Under the pieces are notes generated by a model that had not been told where the DNA came from, made no database searches, and saw nothing but the letters and a program-made list of their open reading frames with translations. Positions 49,501 through 60,983 of a DNA stretch of 64,000 nt are shown here, in pieces (positions within the stretch are counted from its first letter, which is position 1; the number at the start of each line of letters is the position of its first letter). Made by a program: the position numbers and the translations under genes. Source of the DNA: Omphalotus guepiniiformis. Taxonomy: Eukaryota; Basidiomycota; Agaricomycetes; Agaricales; Omphalotaceae. Location of the stretch: assembly GCA_028554645.1 (NCBI GenBank), contig JAQOOI010000019.1, positions 62,001 to 126,000 on the forward strand, in the 5' to 3' direction.

Positions 49501-51950
49501 CGCCAAGTTTACTTTTGGTACATATCTTTGTGATCTGTTCGGAAAGGTCCGTCTAGCTCCGTACGGCTGAGGGAAAGCCCCACTTGGGATCCGACGCGGT
49601 GACAGAGGTCCTTCCGTCCCTTCTCGATTCTGAATCTCTTTCATGATTCACCTCCCTCCGAGCCCGAGTCCCGAGTCCTCCTGATTGCTAATTCCTAAAG
49701 GTCTAATTCCTGAACGGATATAAGCATTAATGGAGGTGGGATGACCCTGATGTTAATAATTATCACCCTCCTCTGATTCAAAGTCAAAGTCAAAGATGAA
49801 TCCACGTCTCCTCTTCTGGTTCCAGCACATCTATCATCTATGAACGACGAATGCGAGGATTGCGAAGGCCCTTCCCCCACGCCGCACGGGAATATATGTA
49901 TCAACTACATATATAACCAGTCTCCGTACCACAGGCTCAAATGATACTCCCCATCATCGACATCATTTGACTTCCTGTCTAACGCGGACGCGACACGACA
50001 ATCCCTAGATGATGATCTCGAGGAATTGGACCCGCCCGCCCGAAATACCCGGAATGGTGAAACACGATCGGTTCAAGGTTGCGGGATGGGATAGAGCAGC
50101 GCCGCCGCCGACACGACCCCCGACTCGCATGAATCTATTAAGCTCAGCTGATCGAACAGCTTTAGCCTTTGAGATGTTGACAAAAATCAAGTACGACGTA
50201 GGGACGTGGGGAGGGAATATTCTTACCTTCAAAAGGCACGACTGCGCGGGTTCTCCAAACATCTTGAGCTGATTTTCCTTAGGAACTAAGGACTTTGTTT
50301 GTCGTCGAGGATAGCCTTGAAGCTCCTTGAAGATTGACGATCTCTGCCGTCGGATAGGTCTTGTTTTACACAGGGTAACTAGTTTTCAGTGGTAAGATAC
50401 GAAGAGGCGTTGTAGCATTACTCAACTAGTACGATCAAAATGTTACGCCCCGTTCTTCCTGATTCGCAAGCACAAAGCCATCATCTATGAAGCCTCACAT
50501 GCACACCTGCCTCACACCAAGCTGGAGCCTGCTTGAACTGTAAAGGTACGTCTAAGTAAACCGAAACGGGGTATGAGGAACCAGAAGAGAATAGATGTAT
50601 CACGAACGAACGTGCGAAAGGGATCACTGTTGAAAGCAAAAGAATCGTGCATTGGAATCCTCGGCGCCGTGAACAGAAGACAGAAGATCTGCGTGTCTCA
50701 TTACAAACCATCGGCCGCTCTAAGTATGTATCGTAGTCGTAAGCACCGTGGACGATTTCGCTTGATATTGCAGAAAGAACTTACTTTTTTGTTCTTCTGA
50801 ACGACGACTCTCCCCAAAGCAACCCAACAGGATGAAACAGAGACTATTGACACGGGCAGTTTCTGTGCAACTTCTTCCCGAATCATCCCGTGACCAGGGT
50901 ATGGCGGGCAGTAGAGAGTTGACGTTGAATCGCGAGCAGGGAGAGGGTCTCCGAGGATACGAGGATCACCGGCACCGACACCGTGGGGCATCTACCAGGA
51001 CTTCCGAGTCTTGTCAGAGCGTGGCGTAGCGTAGCAGGATCTACGTAGGGATGGTTTTGTGATCATGTGAAGAAATTCGAGAGAAAGAAACTGGTTCGAA
51101 AGGAGCGAGGGGGCGCCCCTCTAAGAACCTCTGTAATGTTCAGGTTGTTTCTCGTTGCGGTGACACTGTGCATGTACATAAAGCCTTGGCCTTATCAGCC
51201 GCAGCGTCCTAGGATACTGTAACACCTGGGATACACTGATAAAGTGAAGACAGATTGCTGCAGTAACACATACATACATGATATCACCGTGATATTACTG
51301 TGCCACTGCCGTGCATCATCTGAAGGGAACGCGTGCGCGTGGATGGCGGCGGCCTACGTGACTCGGTGACTCGGAGTCGTGAGGTGTAGTATGCGAGCCA
51401 GGATACTTTGCGATATGGTAGTACCATAGATATTTGTATCGCGCACGTTCGAGATGGTAAAGTTCAACTTGAATGTGTTCCTTCTTCTTCTTCTTCTGCT
51501 TCTGCTTCGCGTTGAGAAAGATCATAATTAGGTGCACCCAGGTTTTATTTGGACCTAATACTCTACAGCACACCATCCAAGCAAAACCAAATATCGGTTC
51601 CTGTGCCAAGCAGCCAACGCACGTGTTTCTCCTCATCCACACTCACCGTCATTAACAGTGGCAACACTAATATGTCAACAGAACTGACGGTAGCGTTCAA
51701 ATCAGAGTTCTTCATTCGAATGCCATATGGACCAGATGGACACACACTGTCATGCAATTTTGTGTTCTATATAAGTAGGCGAGGCACACACACCCCTTGA
51801 GCTTGACCCAGGCTTGACCTCCCCTTCCCTCCCCTTCAACTTGACTAGCTTGACTCACCAACTCACCGAGGTATCGTTCGTTCGGGTCGAGGCGTCGCAA
51901 TCCGAATCCGAATCCGAGTTATCGTGGAATCCTAAAGCCGCTGCTGTACA
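46542..51950. other. Long region without recognised genes
   Basis: Promoter side of the large hydrophobin, then about 5 kb with only short frames. Two minus-strand frames (47248-47436 and 47390-47722) have protein-like composition and could be exons of a small unknown gene, but I find no domain and no convincing start. Short repeats such as CAGGG runs (about 48823-48843) and CATACATA runs occur. TATATAA at 51768-51774 probably serves the downstream phosphodiesterase. Confidence 0.45.
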
Positions 51951-53575
51951 ATGAAACTCTGGACCTGGGCTTTCCTTGCCCTATCGACGGCTTCTAGCTG
52001 TTTGGGTGTTGCTCTTCCGAAGAAAAGGTATCTACGATGATTACTTTCCTGCTCTTCATATGCAATGGCGTATGGTTAACTTATGAATTCACGCAGAGCA
52101 ACGGTTTGTAATGGACATGCAGAGTTGTGTAGTAGACCCTATGGGAATACGACGTTTTTTGGTTCACATGATTCTTTCGCTTTTAGCGAGGATCCTTTTG
52201 CTCGTGAGTTCGTGGCCGTGATCACATTCTCTACCCTCGTGCGGTCTCCCTTCTTTCAATCATCGGTTTCTGTTGCTTTTGTTTCTTGATTGACGCGTGA
52301 TATTAACGCGTGATACTGACCTTGCCTTTCCCCCATCGTTTTACGCAGTCGCGAGAGATCAAGAAGTTGATATACCTACGCAGTTGGGTTTAGGAGTTAG
52401 ATTCTTACAAGCTCAAGCGCATGAGTAAGTGGACTGGAATACATACTTGGAAACATTAACGGAGGGGGCGTTTAGGAAGAATGGGGTTATACATTTCTGT
52501 CATACTAGTACGTGTGTCCCAAACCACTTTCCCGGATATCATGATACTGATGCATCCTAACTAACAATAATCAACAGGCTGTGTACGTCTCCACTCCACC
52601 GTTAACTACAATAATTCAGAGATTCCAGGTACCGACCGACTAACCGACTTCTCTCTCTCTCTCTTTAGACACTCTTCGACGGCGGACCAGTATTAACCTA
52701 CCTCCAAACCGTCAAAACATTCCTAGACGCAAACCCAAACGAAGTCTTAACTCTTTTATTCACAAACCCAGAAGGTCTTTCGATTCCGGATGTTTGGGCT
52801 CCTGTTTTCGTTAGTGCGGGTACGTCGTTACACCCTTCCACCCTTCCACTATTCCACTTATTGCGAAGCGGCGAATTCGAGACTGACTAAGAAGGATTGC
52901 AGGTATCGACCAACTAGCCTACGTCCCGCCTTCACTCCCGATGAAGAGAGGAGATTGGCCAACGTTGGGTGATATGATAGATAGTGGGAAACGGGTTGTT
53001 GTTTTTCTTGATGCTGGTGCTGATGGGACGGATGGGACACCTGTTGATTATATTCTTCCCGAGTTTACTATGGTGGGTCCCTGCTTCCCTGCTTTGCGTT
53101 GCTTTGCTTTGCGCTTTGCTTTTGCGCTTTGTGCTGACGAACCAACCGGTGTTAGATCTGGGAACCACCATTCGACGCAACAGATTCAACATTCCCATGT
53201 TCCGTCAACCGAATCTCAGGACCTCTGTCGGCGCCGGATCATCTTCATATGTTGAATCATAATCTTGATATTGATGTGTTTGGGATTTTGCTTAGTGATC
53301 CTGAGGATGCTGGGACGACGAATGGTGTTGATTCGTACGTGGTTTCAATTCAATTCCAATTCCACCGTTAACTCACTCAAATTCCGTGAAACTCAACTCA
53401 AATCTCATGTGTTGTTGCTTGACACGTCGCGTACACGTACACGTACACTAGGATCGTCGCAGATTCGAATGGGTGTGCGCCGTTAGCGAATGGAAATGCG
53501 GCGAATTTTGTTATGCTTGATTTTGTTAATCTTGGGGAGGGTATGAAGGCTGTGGATGTTTTGAATGGGTTTTGA
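51951..53575 (+). CDS. Secreted PLC-like phosphodiesterase (PI-PLC X-domain-like TIM barrel)
   Basis: Exons 51951-52027, 52097-52203, 52349-52424, 52476-52507, 52578-52582, 52669-52819, 52903-53072, 53156-53334 and 53452-53575 sum to 921 nt (306 aa) in phase. MKLWTWAFLALSTASSCLGV is a signal peptide followed by a KKR processing-like site. Motifs of the fungal PLC-like phosphodiesterase superfamily follow: TFFGSHDSFAFSEDPFA, GLGVRFLQAQAHE, IHFCHTSC, FLDANPNEVLTLLFTNPEG, and KRVVVFLDAG. Members hydrolyse phosphodiesters of lipids or GPI-like anchors; the substrate here is unknown. The fifth exon is only GCTGT and is needed to keep frame and supply the conserved Cys of HTSC. A TATATAA lies at 51768-51774. 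Confidence 0.88.
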
Positions 53576-56123
53576 GTTCTTCTGTCTTCTTGAAGCTTGC
53601 GCTTGAAGTTTGACTTGGGATTGTTTCTGTGGTTTCTTGACCTCATTCAGGCTTTAGGACTACTGTATGTACGTAGCTACTCTCGGATACCCACCCACCC
53701 GCGACGACATATGCATGATTCCGTTACGAGTCTTCCCTTCCCTTTCCTTTCCTTTCCGTTGCATAACACTAAATAGCTTTGTACGTTCTTTCGTTCTTTA
53801 AGACCAATACCTTCTATCGCCTGTGTATGTCGTAGTATCACCCAGTCGGTCGTCCAAACATCATCTGTACATACATACATACATACCCCCGACATACCCG
53901 AGCTCGCTGAAGGAGCCCGAGGTCTAGTCCAGTCCATGAAACTAATCCGACTCTCGGACGGACGACGGGGTAGTATGTAGGGGATGTAATATGTTTATCC
54001 GTGATCATCCAACATCAAATTCATACATATGTATTTCAGTTTTCAGAGCCCTCCGGCTATCAAAACGAAAAACAGGCGCATAGTGCATCGGTCGGTAAAT
54101 GGTTGAGAATGAGTAGATCTCCTATGTTACATTAAATACGAATACAGACCAGTGAATACCAATGACCCATCGTACAGCTACAGTGGGTTACACTTCTGTC
54201 CACAGGCCTCAGGGAGTCACGTCACCTCCATCGGAGTATGTTAGGAGCCCCAAAGGACAAGTTTCCCCGCCGGGGCAGTGGGAGCGGGAGGGAGGGAGGG
54301 AGGGGGCGTTTCGGTGGGTATACAGTAAATTTTAAAAAAACATACGACGAACGTTAATCCCAAGTTCGAAAATTCGGAACTGTTCCTGAGTTTCCTCGTG
54401 CAACCCAGGGGATAAGCTGGGATAAGGGATAACTTCAAGGGATTTGCCAGGGGATCTACATCCAGTACCCACGAAGTACCACGAAGTACAACGGAGTACC
54501 CACCTGATATTATAATATAATTTCGCCACCATCATGGGTCATGGGTTGGGTTGGAAATTTGATAGGATTAGTTCGAGGGATCTTCAGCGCTCAGCACAGC
54601 TCAGCACTAGCATTTTAGCGACAATGGCACCCGGGAAATTGGAACGCGAGATTGTAACGCGTACGGGTGGGTCATCGATGGGTCATTCATCCGCCGTGCG
54701 CCGTGCGCCTCGGGTTTCGTCCTCCTGAATGTACATGTAGAGGTTTATGTAGAGTATGGAGGGAGGGAGGAACTTGTGAAGGAAGTCCATACGGTAAACG
54801 GTGTGGCCAATTACTTACACTTACAGTGCGCGCACCCCTCCTTTGGGCAGCGCGCAGATCATAACAATAACACGCATACATCAACCCCCGGGGCCCGAAA
54901 TAGCTCCACTTTGACATTTAAAGCAGAAAGGTTAGGTACCAACAGCCCTCAGGGTACCAAAAAGTCCAAAAGGGTACCAAAATACCAAAAATACGCATAC
55001 GCACATGATGTACATAGGTTCGCCTCCGTTGGAGTTGGAGGGGCTCCCGAGTCCCCGTCCCCGTCCCCGTCCCCGAGCCCGAGCCTACGTTAACTCTATG
55101 CTGCGTAAAGCTATGAGGGACTCGGAGGGAGGGCTAGGCTCGAGGTAAGGTAAAACGGGCGGGTGTTGCCAATTCGCAAGTTTCAAGCAACCCACTGGTA
55201 ACCCGCGTCGCGCGACGGACTACAGTGTGACGCGCTTAGTTGGAACTTGGAACTTGGGGTCCTGGAGGGAACAGGAGATATTGATGCATCAGGTTACCTT
55301 ACTAGTGTAACATCTGTTCAGTTTGAAACCGAAACGAAACGAAACGCGCTTGTGACCTTGTCATTGTGTGTTGTGTGGGTTTTTGCGCAACGTGCGTTGT
55401 TATCACGAGGGTACTTGCTTATGGACCCATGGTGTTGATGTATATGAATCCATACATACAGACCACATTGTACATGGTATGTATTGCATGTGTATAATAT
55501 GTATGGGATGGGATTGAAGACAATTATTTTTGTTTAGATCCTGCGTACCAACACCCAAAAATGACCTCCATATGCCATCTTCCATTTTTCGTCCGTCATA
55601 TTTCTTCCTGAAACGGAAATAAGCATGGAATTTGTGGGTCGTCTGGACTGTGTTCAAAACAAAAAAGAGTTTTGATGCGACGTTGATGCGACGTTATGAT
55701 CATAGTTTCCCGATCGTTGTTTCGGGGTCCTTCAACTTGAGCGATGTCGACAACAGCAGCGAACCTGAGCGCCGCTTCAAAGCTTCATGCACGTGGCAAA
55801 GTTCTTGCCTGCCTCCCGGTTTTTGCCTGGTATTTGCCTGGTATTTGGATGACTTCCCACTTCCACAACATCTGCATTTTTCGCCAATTCACCAAAAAAT
55901 GTATATAAAAATATCAAACCCTTTTGATATTCATCTTGATCTCCCAAATCGCCTTAAACGCGTCAAGATTTAGAATTCAAAGGACACGCGAATCTTCTTC
56001 TTCTCCCCTTCTTCAAGTTGCTCCTACGGCGCCGAGGTCCCTCCCCACCCTTGGATTGAGGTGTTCTTTTTTTAAAAAAGGCAGGAAAGCTTGATACGTT
56101 TAGAGACCCTCAGGAAGTTCTTG
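53576..56123. other. Intergenic region between phosphodiesterase and bZIP genes
   Basis: No gene supported. Microsatellites: GGGA repeats at about 54285-54305 and CCCCGT repeats at about 55055-55075. The right end is the bZIP promoter, with a pyrimidine-rich stretch (CTTCTTCTTCTCCCC) near 55990. Confidence 0.5.
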
Positions 56124-57662
56124 ATGGTTCGAGGAAGAAAACGAGACGTAACGGCCCCTTTGACTCGGTCGTTGGTGTTACAAAGAGACTATCGAGCTAG
56201 GAAAGCAAAATATGTTTCGGATCTTGAAGCTAAATGTCAAGATCTGGAAGAGCAGAATGCTAGGTTGTTGGAAGAGGTGAAGGATCTTAGGGATAAGTTA
56301 CATCAGAGAGATGTTAGTTGTACGCAGACGTTGGCTTCTCTAACGACCGAGGCGGAGGGTAAGAAGGTATGTTATGAAAACTCGTATCTTTCGTTTCTTA
56401 AGCGTCGGTTCTCATTTTCTTAAATGTGGATATAGGCACATGCTTTGAGTGAAGTTCTGAGTTCACTGTCCTCGGCAGTAACTTCCATCCAGACGTTCCA
56501 ACGAATCACACTCGGACCACATTTCATTTCCGACGTTGATCGAAAGTCAGTGGATGGTTCGGGGTCGGGTTCAATGAACGCCGCAAACTCTTCCTCACAT
56601 ACGACCATGCGAGCACCAAAACCATCTTGGCCAATATCATTATCATCATCATCATCATTATCTCTTACCCCACCAAATACAGCAGCATCCCTCCGACCTC
56701 CTTCATCCGACCCACCTTCGAGTAGCGGTACTTCGTCATATTGGACAGACGTCAGTGACAGTGTATCCGAAGAACAAGCATCAAGTGAGAGACTCGGAAG
56801 AAATAACCCCCCACCACCACCACTTCAACTCCATTCACCCATTTCAAACACCGATCAGCGCTCTCGTTCCCGGTCCCGTTCGAATGCTACTACGACTACG
56901 ACGGATTTAGAACACGATTATTCTTGGGAATCTTTGACTAGGCCGTCTTCGGGAGGGAGTAACGGTCATCAACATCAACACTCTCGAGCGGGTAATAATA
57001 CCAATACCCGCGGTTTAAATGAAGACTCAGACTCGGCGATGGCTCAGAGTGAACCTCATACTCATGGTCATTTACGCTCTTCCTCGAGGCATCACAGTAC
57101 CGCCCACCCCAGTCACCGTCCCTCACCGAATAGCCTTGGGCTAAGCGGAGTCGGAGTCGGAGTTGGGGTCGGGAGAGGTCACGGAGCTGTACACACTCAC
57201 ACCCATGACCACCACAACCACCTTCTTCATCAAAGAGGAGAACCGTTCATGATGGATTACGTGGATGAAACTTCACCTGTACAGCTACCTATAACACTAT
57301 CATCGGAGTCTCTACCAAGAGGCTTAGTTCATCTGGGTATGAACCCGCCGGGCGCGACGGGTGTGATGACGGAACAACTTGGTATTAGGGGGTTACCTTC
57401 TCAGTCGAGTATACGTTCGACTGCGACTGCGACTGCTGGGAATCCGAATTCGAGGGGAACGGGGGGTTTAGTGCATCCTCCTCCTTATAATCACCATCAT
57501 CATCCGAGTCATCAGCAGCAGCATTCTGCGGCATTTGCGAATTCGTTGTCTGGTTCGAATGTGTTCGCGCAGGATATACATGGGACCGGTCAGGGTGGGG
57601 GGATTTCGTTTGATAGGTTGGTTTCGCAGAATAGTTTAAGTCTACGGACGTGGGGTCAGTGA
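56124..57662 (+). CDS. bZIP transcription factor with atypical basic region
   Basis: Two exons, 56124-56366 and 56436-57662, joined at AAG/GTATGT and TATAG, give 489 aa. Residues about 1-35 form a basic region (VRGRKRDV, then SLVLQRDYRARKAKYVSDLE), followed by a leucine-zipper-like coiled coil (CQDLEEQNARLLEEVKDLRD). The long remainder is rich in Ser, His and Pro, with HDHHNHLL, YNHHHHPSHQQQH and SRSRSRS runs, likely regulatory and disordered. The invariant Asn expected eight residues before the core Arg appears as Ser, so DNA preference may differ from AP-1-like factors. Nuclear DNA-binding dimer is the expected role; target genes are unknown. The frame opens upstream only through a TTG, so ATG 56124 is taken. 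Confidence 0.8.
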
Positions 57663-59499
57663 TTCTGAGCCCCTTCCCCCGATTGTGCTCGTTTCATCTT
57701 TATTCTCTTCTCGTTCTTTCTTTCTTTTTTCTGTTCTTTCTTTCGTTTTCTTTCTTTCTTTCTTTCTTCATTTCGTCGATGAACATGATACCCCCCCCCC
57801 CCCTTTCCCCCACCCCCTACGTAGGAAACCCACACATATTCCATATTCGACTTGGTCTGTCTGCGTAAAAAAAAAAAGGTCAGGTAATACTTTATACCTA
57901 TACCTATACCTATACTTGAATGACTTGAATGTATCGGGAACAAATTACAATTGAAGGACAAACACGCATGTGTAGTAACCCCCATTATTATTTAATTTAT
58001 AATTATATACACGGTACCTTTGTATGGTATGTACATACATTGTATACCTCTACTCACCTCGTAAGTAAGTAAATTTTGATATACCCAATAGCCCAGAAGT
58101 TTTACTTCGGATATGTTCCGCTGCCCTAAGTTTGCTTTGCTTTGCAGGTGGAGGAGTTAAAGAGTTTGAGTCACCCTTTCGCCTGCTTTTTGCCGTGAAA
58201 TGATTGGGATTTGAGAGCTTTTGAGAGGTCAGAACCTGGACTGGGAACTCCGAACTTGGCATCACTAGGGTACATACAGTATGTCGCAGAGGTTGGGGTG
58301 GTTACAGTACCCACTCTGATGGATTCGCGGCTTAGGGTCCAGAGAGGCGGAGGCACAGCATTTTTTTAAAACACAATTAAAGAAAATAAACTAAACTATT
58401 TCTGGGTATTGAGCAATGAATTGAATTATGAGATGAGATATCTTGAGATATGGGGGGTTTTTTTGTTTCTAAATTCGTATGTATGTTCTATGTAAATCTT
58501 CCCGGTCCCGACTCCCGTTGATGGCTGTTGCACTTGCGTTGCTGCCAGGTTGGTTGGACAGTAACCGAACGGAAGGAGTTCGTTCACCTGCTTAGCTACT
58601 TTGACTAGGACCTCTCGGAAGTGCTCAGGCTGCTGCGAATGGAGGGAATTCAGTGCATTTACGGACGTGACCCATGGGCTCCCATGGGTGATACTAGTAC
58701 TACTGGTTTGTACCTGCCCAAGGCCGCCTTGGCTTGAGGGGGATGTAACCTGATGTAACCTGCTCGGAGATGGGGAATAGATTGGACACCGGGCCCACCG
58801 GGAGCAATGGGGTATACGACCCTACGACCCTATATGTAGTATTAGTATAGGACCCCTGCTGAGTATGTAAGTATGTATGTATGTATGTATATGATCCTCG
58901 TGTGGTATGCATCTAAGTACGGTAGGCGTCGGCGGCGATACCTGACGATACAATCCACTGTGGCTAGTCCTCTCAGTCTGAGTCTGTACTATGCTGTACT
59001 ATGTATGTAGGGCTGCCAAGAAGATGGTGATTTGTTTCTTTGTTTTGTTCACGAGTAGTTGCTGTAGGTTACTACAGCTGTATATCACGTATCGTAAACC
59101 CTTGATATTTCATGTACATAGTCTAAGTAAGTAAGTAGAAGTAAGTGCGTTGGTCGCTGGTATATTGCAGAGTACGGGTAAACGCCTATATTACTTTCGT
59201 TATGACTCGTTGACGGTGGACACACGCCAGTCGTTGAGACCAACAGTTACAGAGGTTTGAATGGGGGTTGCACAATGCAGGCCAGTGATGATCGGAACGT
59301 ATACGGTACTGACTGATACATAATTGAAGACGAGAGAATCTTGGCATACATAAGTTACGTTCGAACGAAATACATCATGATATACAAACATACTGAGTTC
59401 ATCACGTAGAGTAGTTGCCCACTCTTGGGCCTTGGCTCCAGTGATAGATTCATTACCAGTTCAATCAATTACACCCGTCCAGCTCCCTCATCAAGAACC
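57663..59499. other. Intergenic region, convergent 3' ends
   Basis: 3' region of the bZIP gene and of the SnoaL-like gene. It has a TTTC-rich tract at 57715-57775, a C run at 57791-57803 and a GTAT repeat at about 58865-58890. No gene supported. Confidence 0.5.
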
Positions 59500-60356
59500 C
59501 TACAAATGCCTCTCACTAATCTCCACCGACTCAATATCAACCCCCTCCTTAAACCAACGTTCATCCGCGGAGATAGCAACGTCGTTCCCGCTCATCATTC
59601 TTTTTCGCATTAGACCTGTTTCTTCGAATGTCCAGTCCTACCGTGATATAGTCATCAATTAATAGGCAGTTTCAGCATTAGCAGCAGACGTGTGGAGCGG
59701 AGAATAGAGAGGTGTAGAGCGTATTGTAAATTGGAATGATGTAATGACTCGGATGTACATACCTCGAGACCGTAGGTACGATACCATTGACCTGTACCAT
59801 CTGGTTTATCATTCCATTCGTAGAAAAACTGCCAGTGAGCGCAACAGGTCGGAGAAGAACAATTATGAGTGACGATGCGGTATCGTGTGGGTCTCATATC
59901 AATGATCAAAGTTGAGGAAATCATTCAGAAAAACGCACTTGAACCGCAATCCTATCATCCGTAAACGCAAACAACTCTTTCCTCAATCTACCAAACCCCA
60001 ATCCGAGTCGAAATCACCAGCACCCATAGTAGTACCCACCGAATGGCAACGAATCAACACAAACGAGTCAGTCAACAAATTGTCCAAGAACCCGTATACT
60101 GGATATGATCGATATGATCACCCACTCACACATAACAAAACTCCCTCCCCCACTTCCCCCTCAAAAACCTCTCAACCTCATCCCTCCCCCTCAAAAACAT
60201 ATCTCTATTCCTCCATATCGTATCTTCCGTGTATGCCTGAGAGACTTTAGATGGATCACGGGTGTTCCAGAGGTTTTGGGCGAGTTTGACTTTTTGGAGG
60301 GCTGTTTTGTGGGTGAATGGGGGTCGGAGGGAGGGCGGGGAGGTGGGAGAGGACAT
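59500..60356 (-). CDS. SnoaL-like / DUF1348 family protein
   Basis: Exons 60130-60356, 59939-59987, 59763-59828 and 59500-59637 sum to 480 nt, 159 aa. Family signatures are visible: KLAQNLWNTRDPSKVSQAYT, DTIWRNRDMFLRGRDEVERF, LRKELFAFTDDRIAVQFFYEW, QWYRTYGLE, then FEETGLMRKRMMSGNDV. The last exon ends DIESVEISERHL. This is the NTF2-like cone fold of small soluble proteins often annotated as nuclear transport factor 2 or SnoaL-like; most DUF1348 proteins have no proven reaction. The start at 60356 (MSSPTSPPSLRPP) matches the usual length; the frame extends further upstream without support. It lies next to the repeat-peptide gene on the same strand; a link is possible but unproven. Confidence 0.85.
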
Positions 60357-60983
60357 TTTAGAATTGGTGGGTATGGGTTTTGCTTGATGCTTGATGCTTG
60401 ATGAGAGTGGATTTATAGCTTGAGGATGAATTGATGAGGGCAGAGCAGAGTAGAAATAACACTTGTAAGCTGGCGTGGAACAGGAAGTACACGTTTTTTG
60501 GTTTCCGTGGGGCGCGGGAGCGCTTGAGGTCACGATATGATACATACTTCTTTGAGTCTGAGTCATGCTTTGAGGCTCGATTACCAAGAATCGGTCAGAA
60601 GCGGCGTCAAAATTTCCGAATCCTTGAGAAGACAGTAGTAAACTTGTCTATAGACTATGAAAAGACGTTAGGACGAAGAACTTACAGCCTCCTCAGCCTC
60701 TGGTCCAAAACACAACTCAAAATCTCGACTAAAGCTAGCAAGTTTCTATATATTGTCCATTGTCAATCAAAGCGTCGACACCCACGAAGCTCCAAGTAAT
60801 ACTATACAGCTCCAAAACACAAAACACAAAACATTCAATCTATTGTATAGCAACACCCCACCCCACCCCACTGCGCGTATTCTAATAGTCCGAGTCCGAG
60901 TCATACACTCCCTCCGAGTCCGTGCATACATACATACAGCTCAAGTGTATACTAATCCATCTCAACCGAGCATCTCCGAGTGT
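60357..60983. other. Spacer between SnoaL-like gene and repeat-peptide gene
   Basis: Promoter of the SnoaL-like gene and 3' side of the repeat-peptide gene. A plus-strand frame at 60431-60799 has no recognisable domain. Nothing else seen. Confidence 0.5.

Noticed and set aside
60357..60587. N-terminal extension of the SnoaL-like protein from 60587
   Set aside because: The extension is low complexity, exceeds the family length and has no support; the ATG at 60356 fits.
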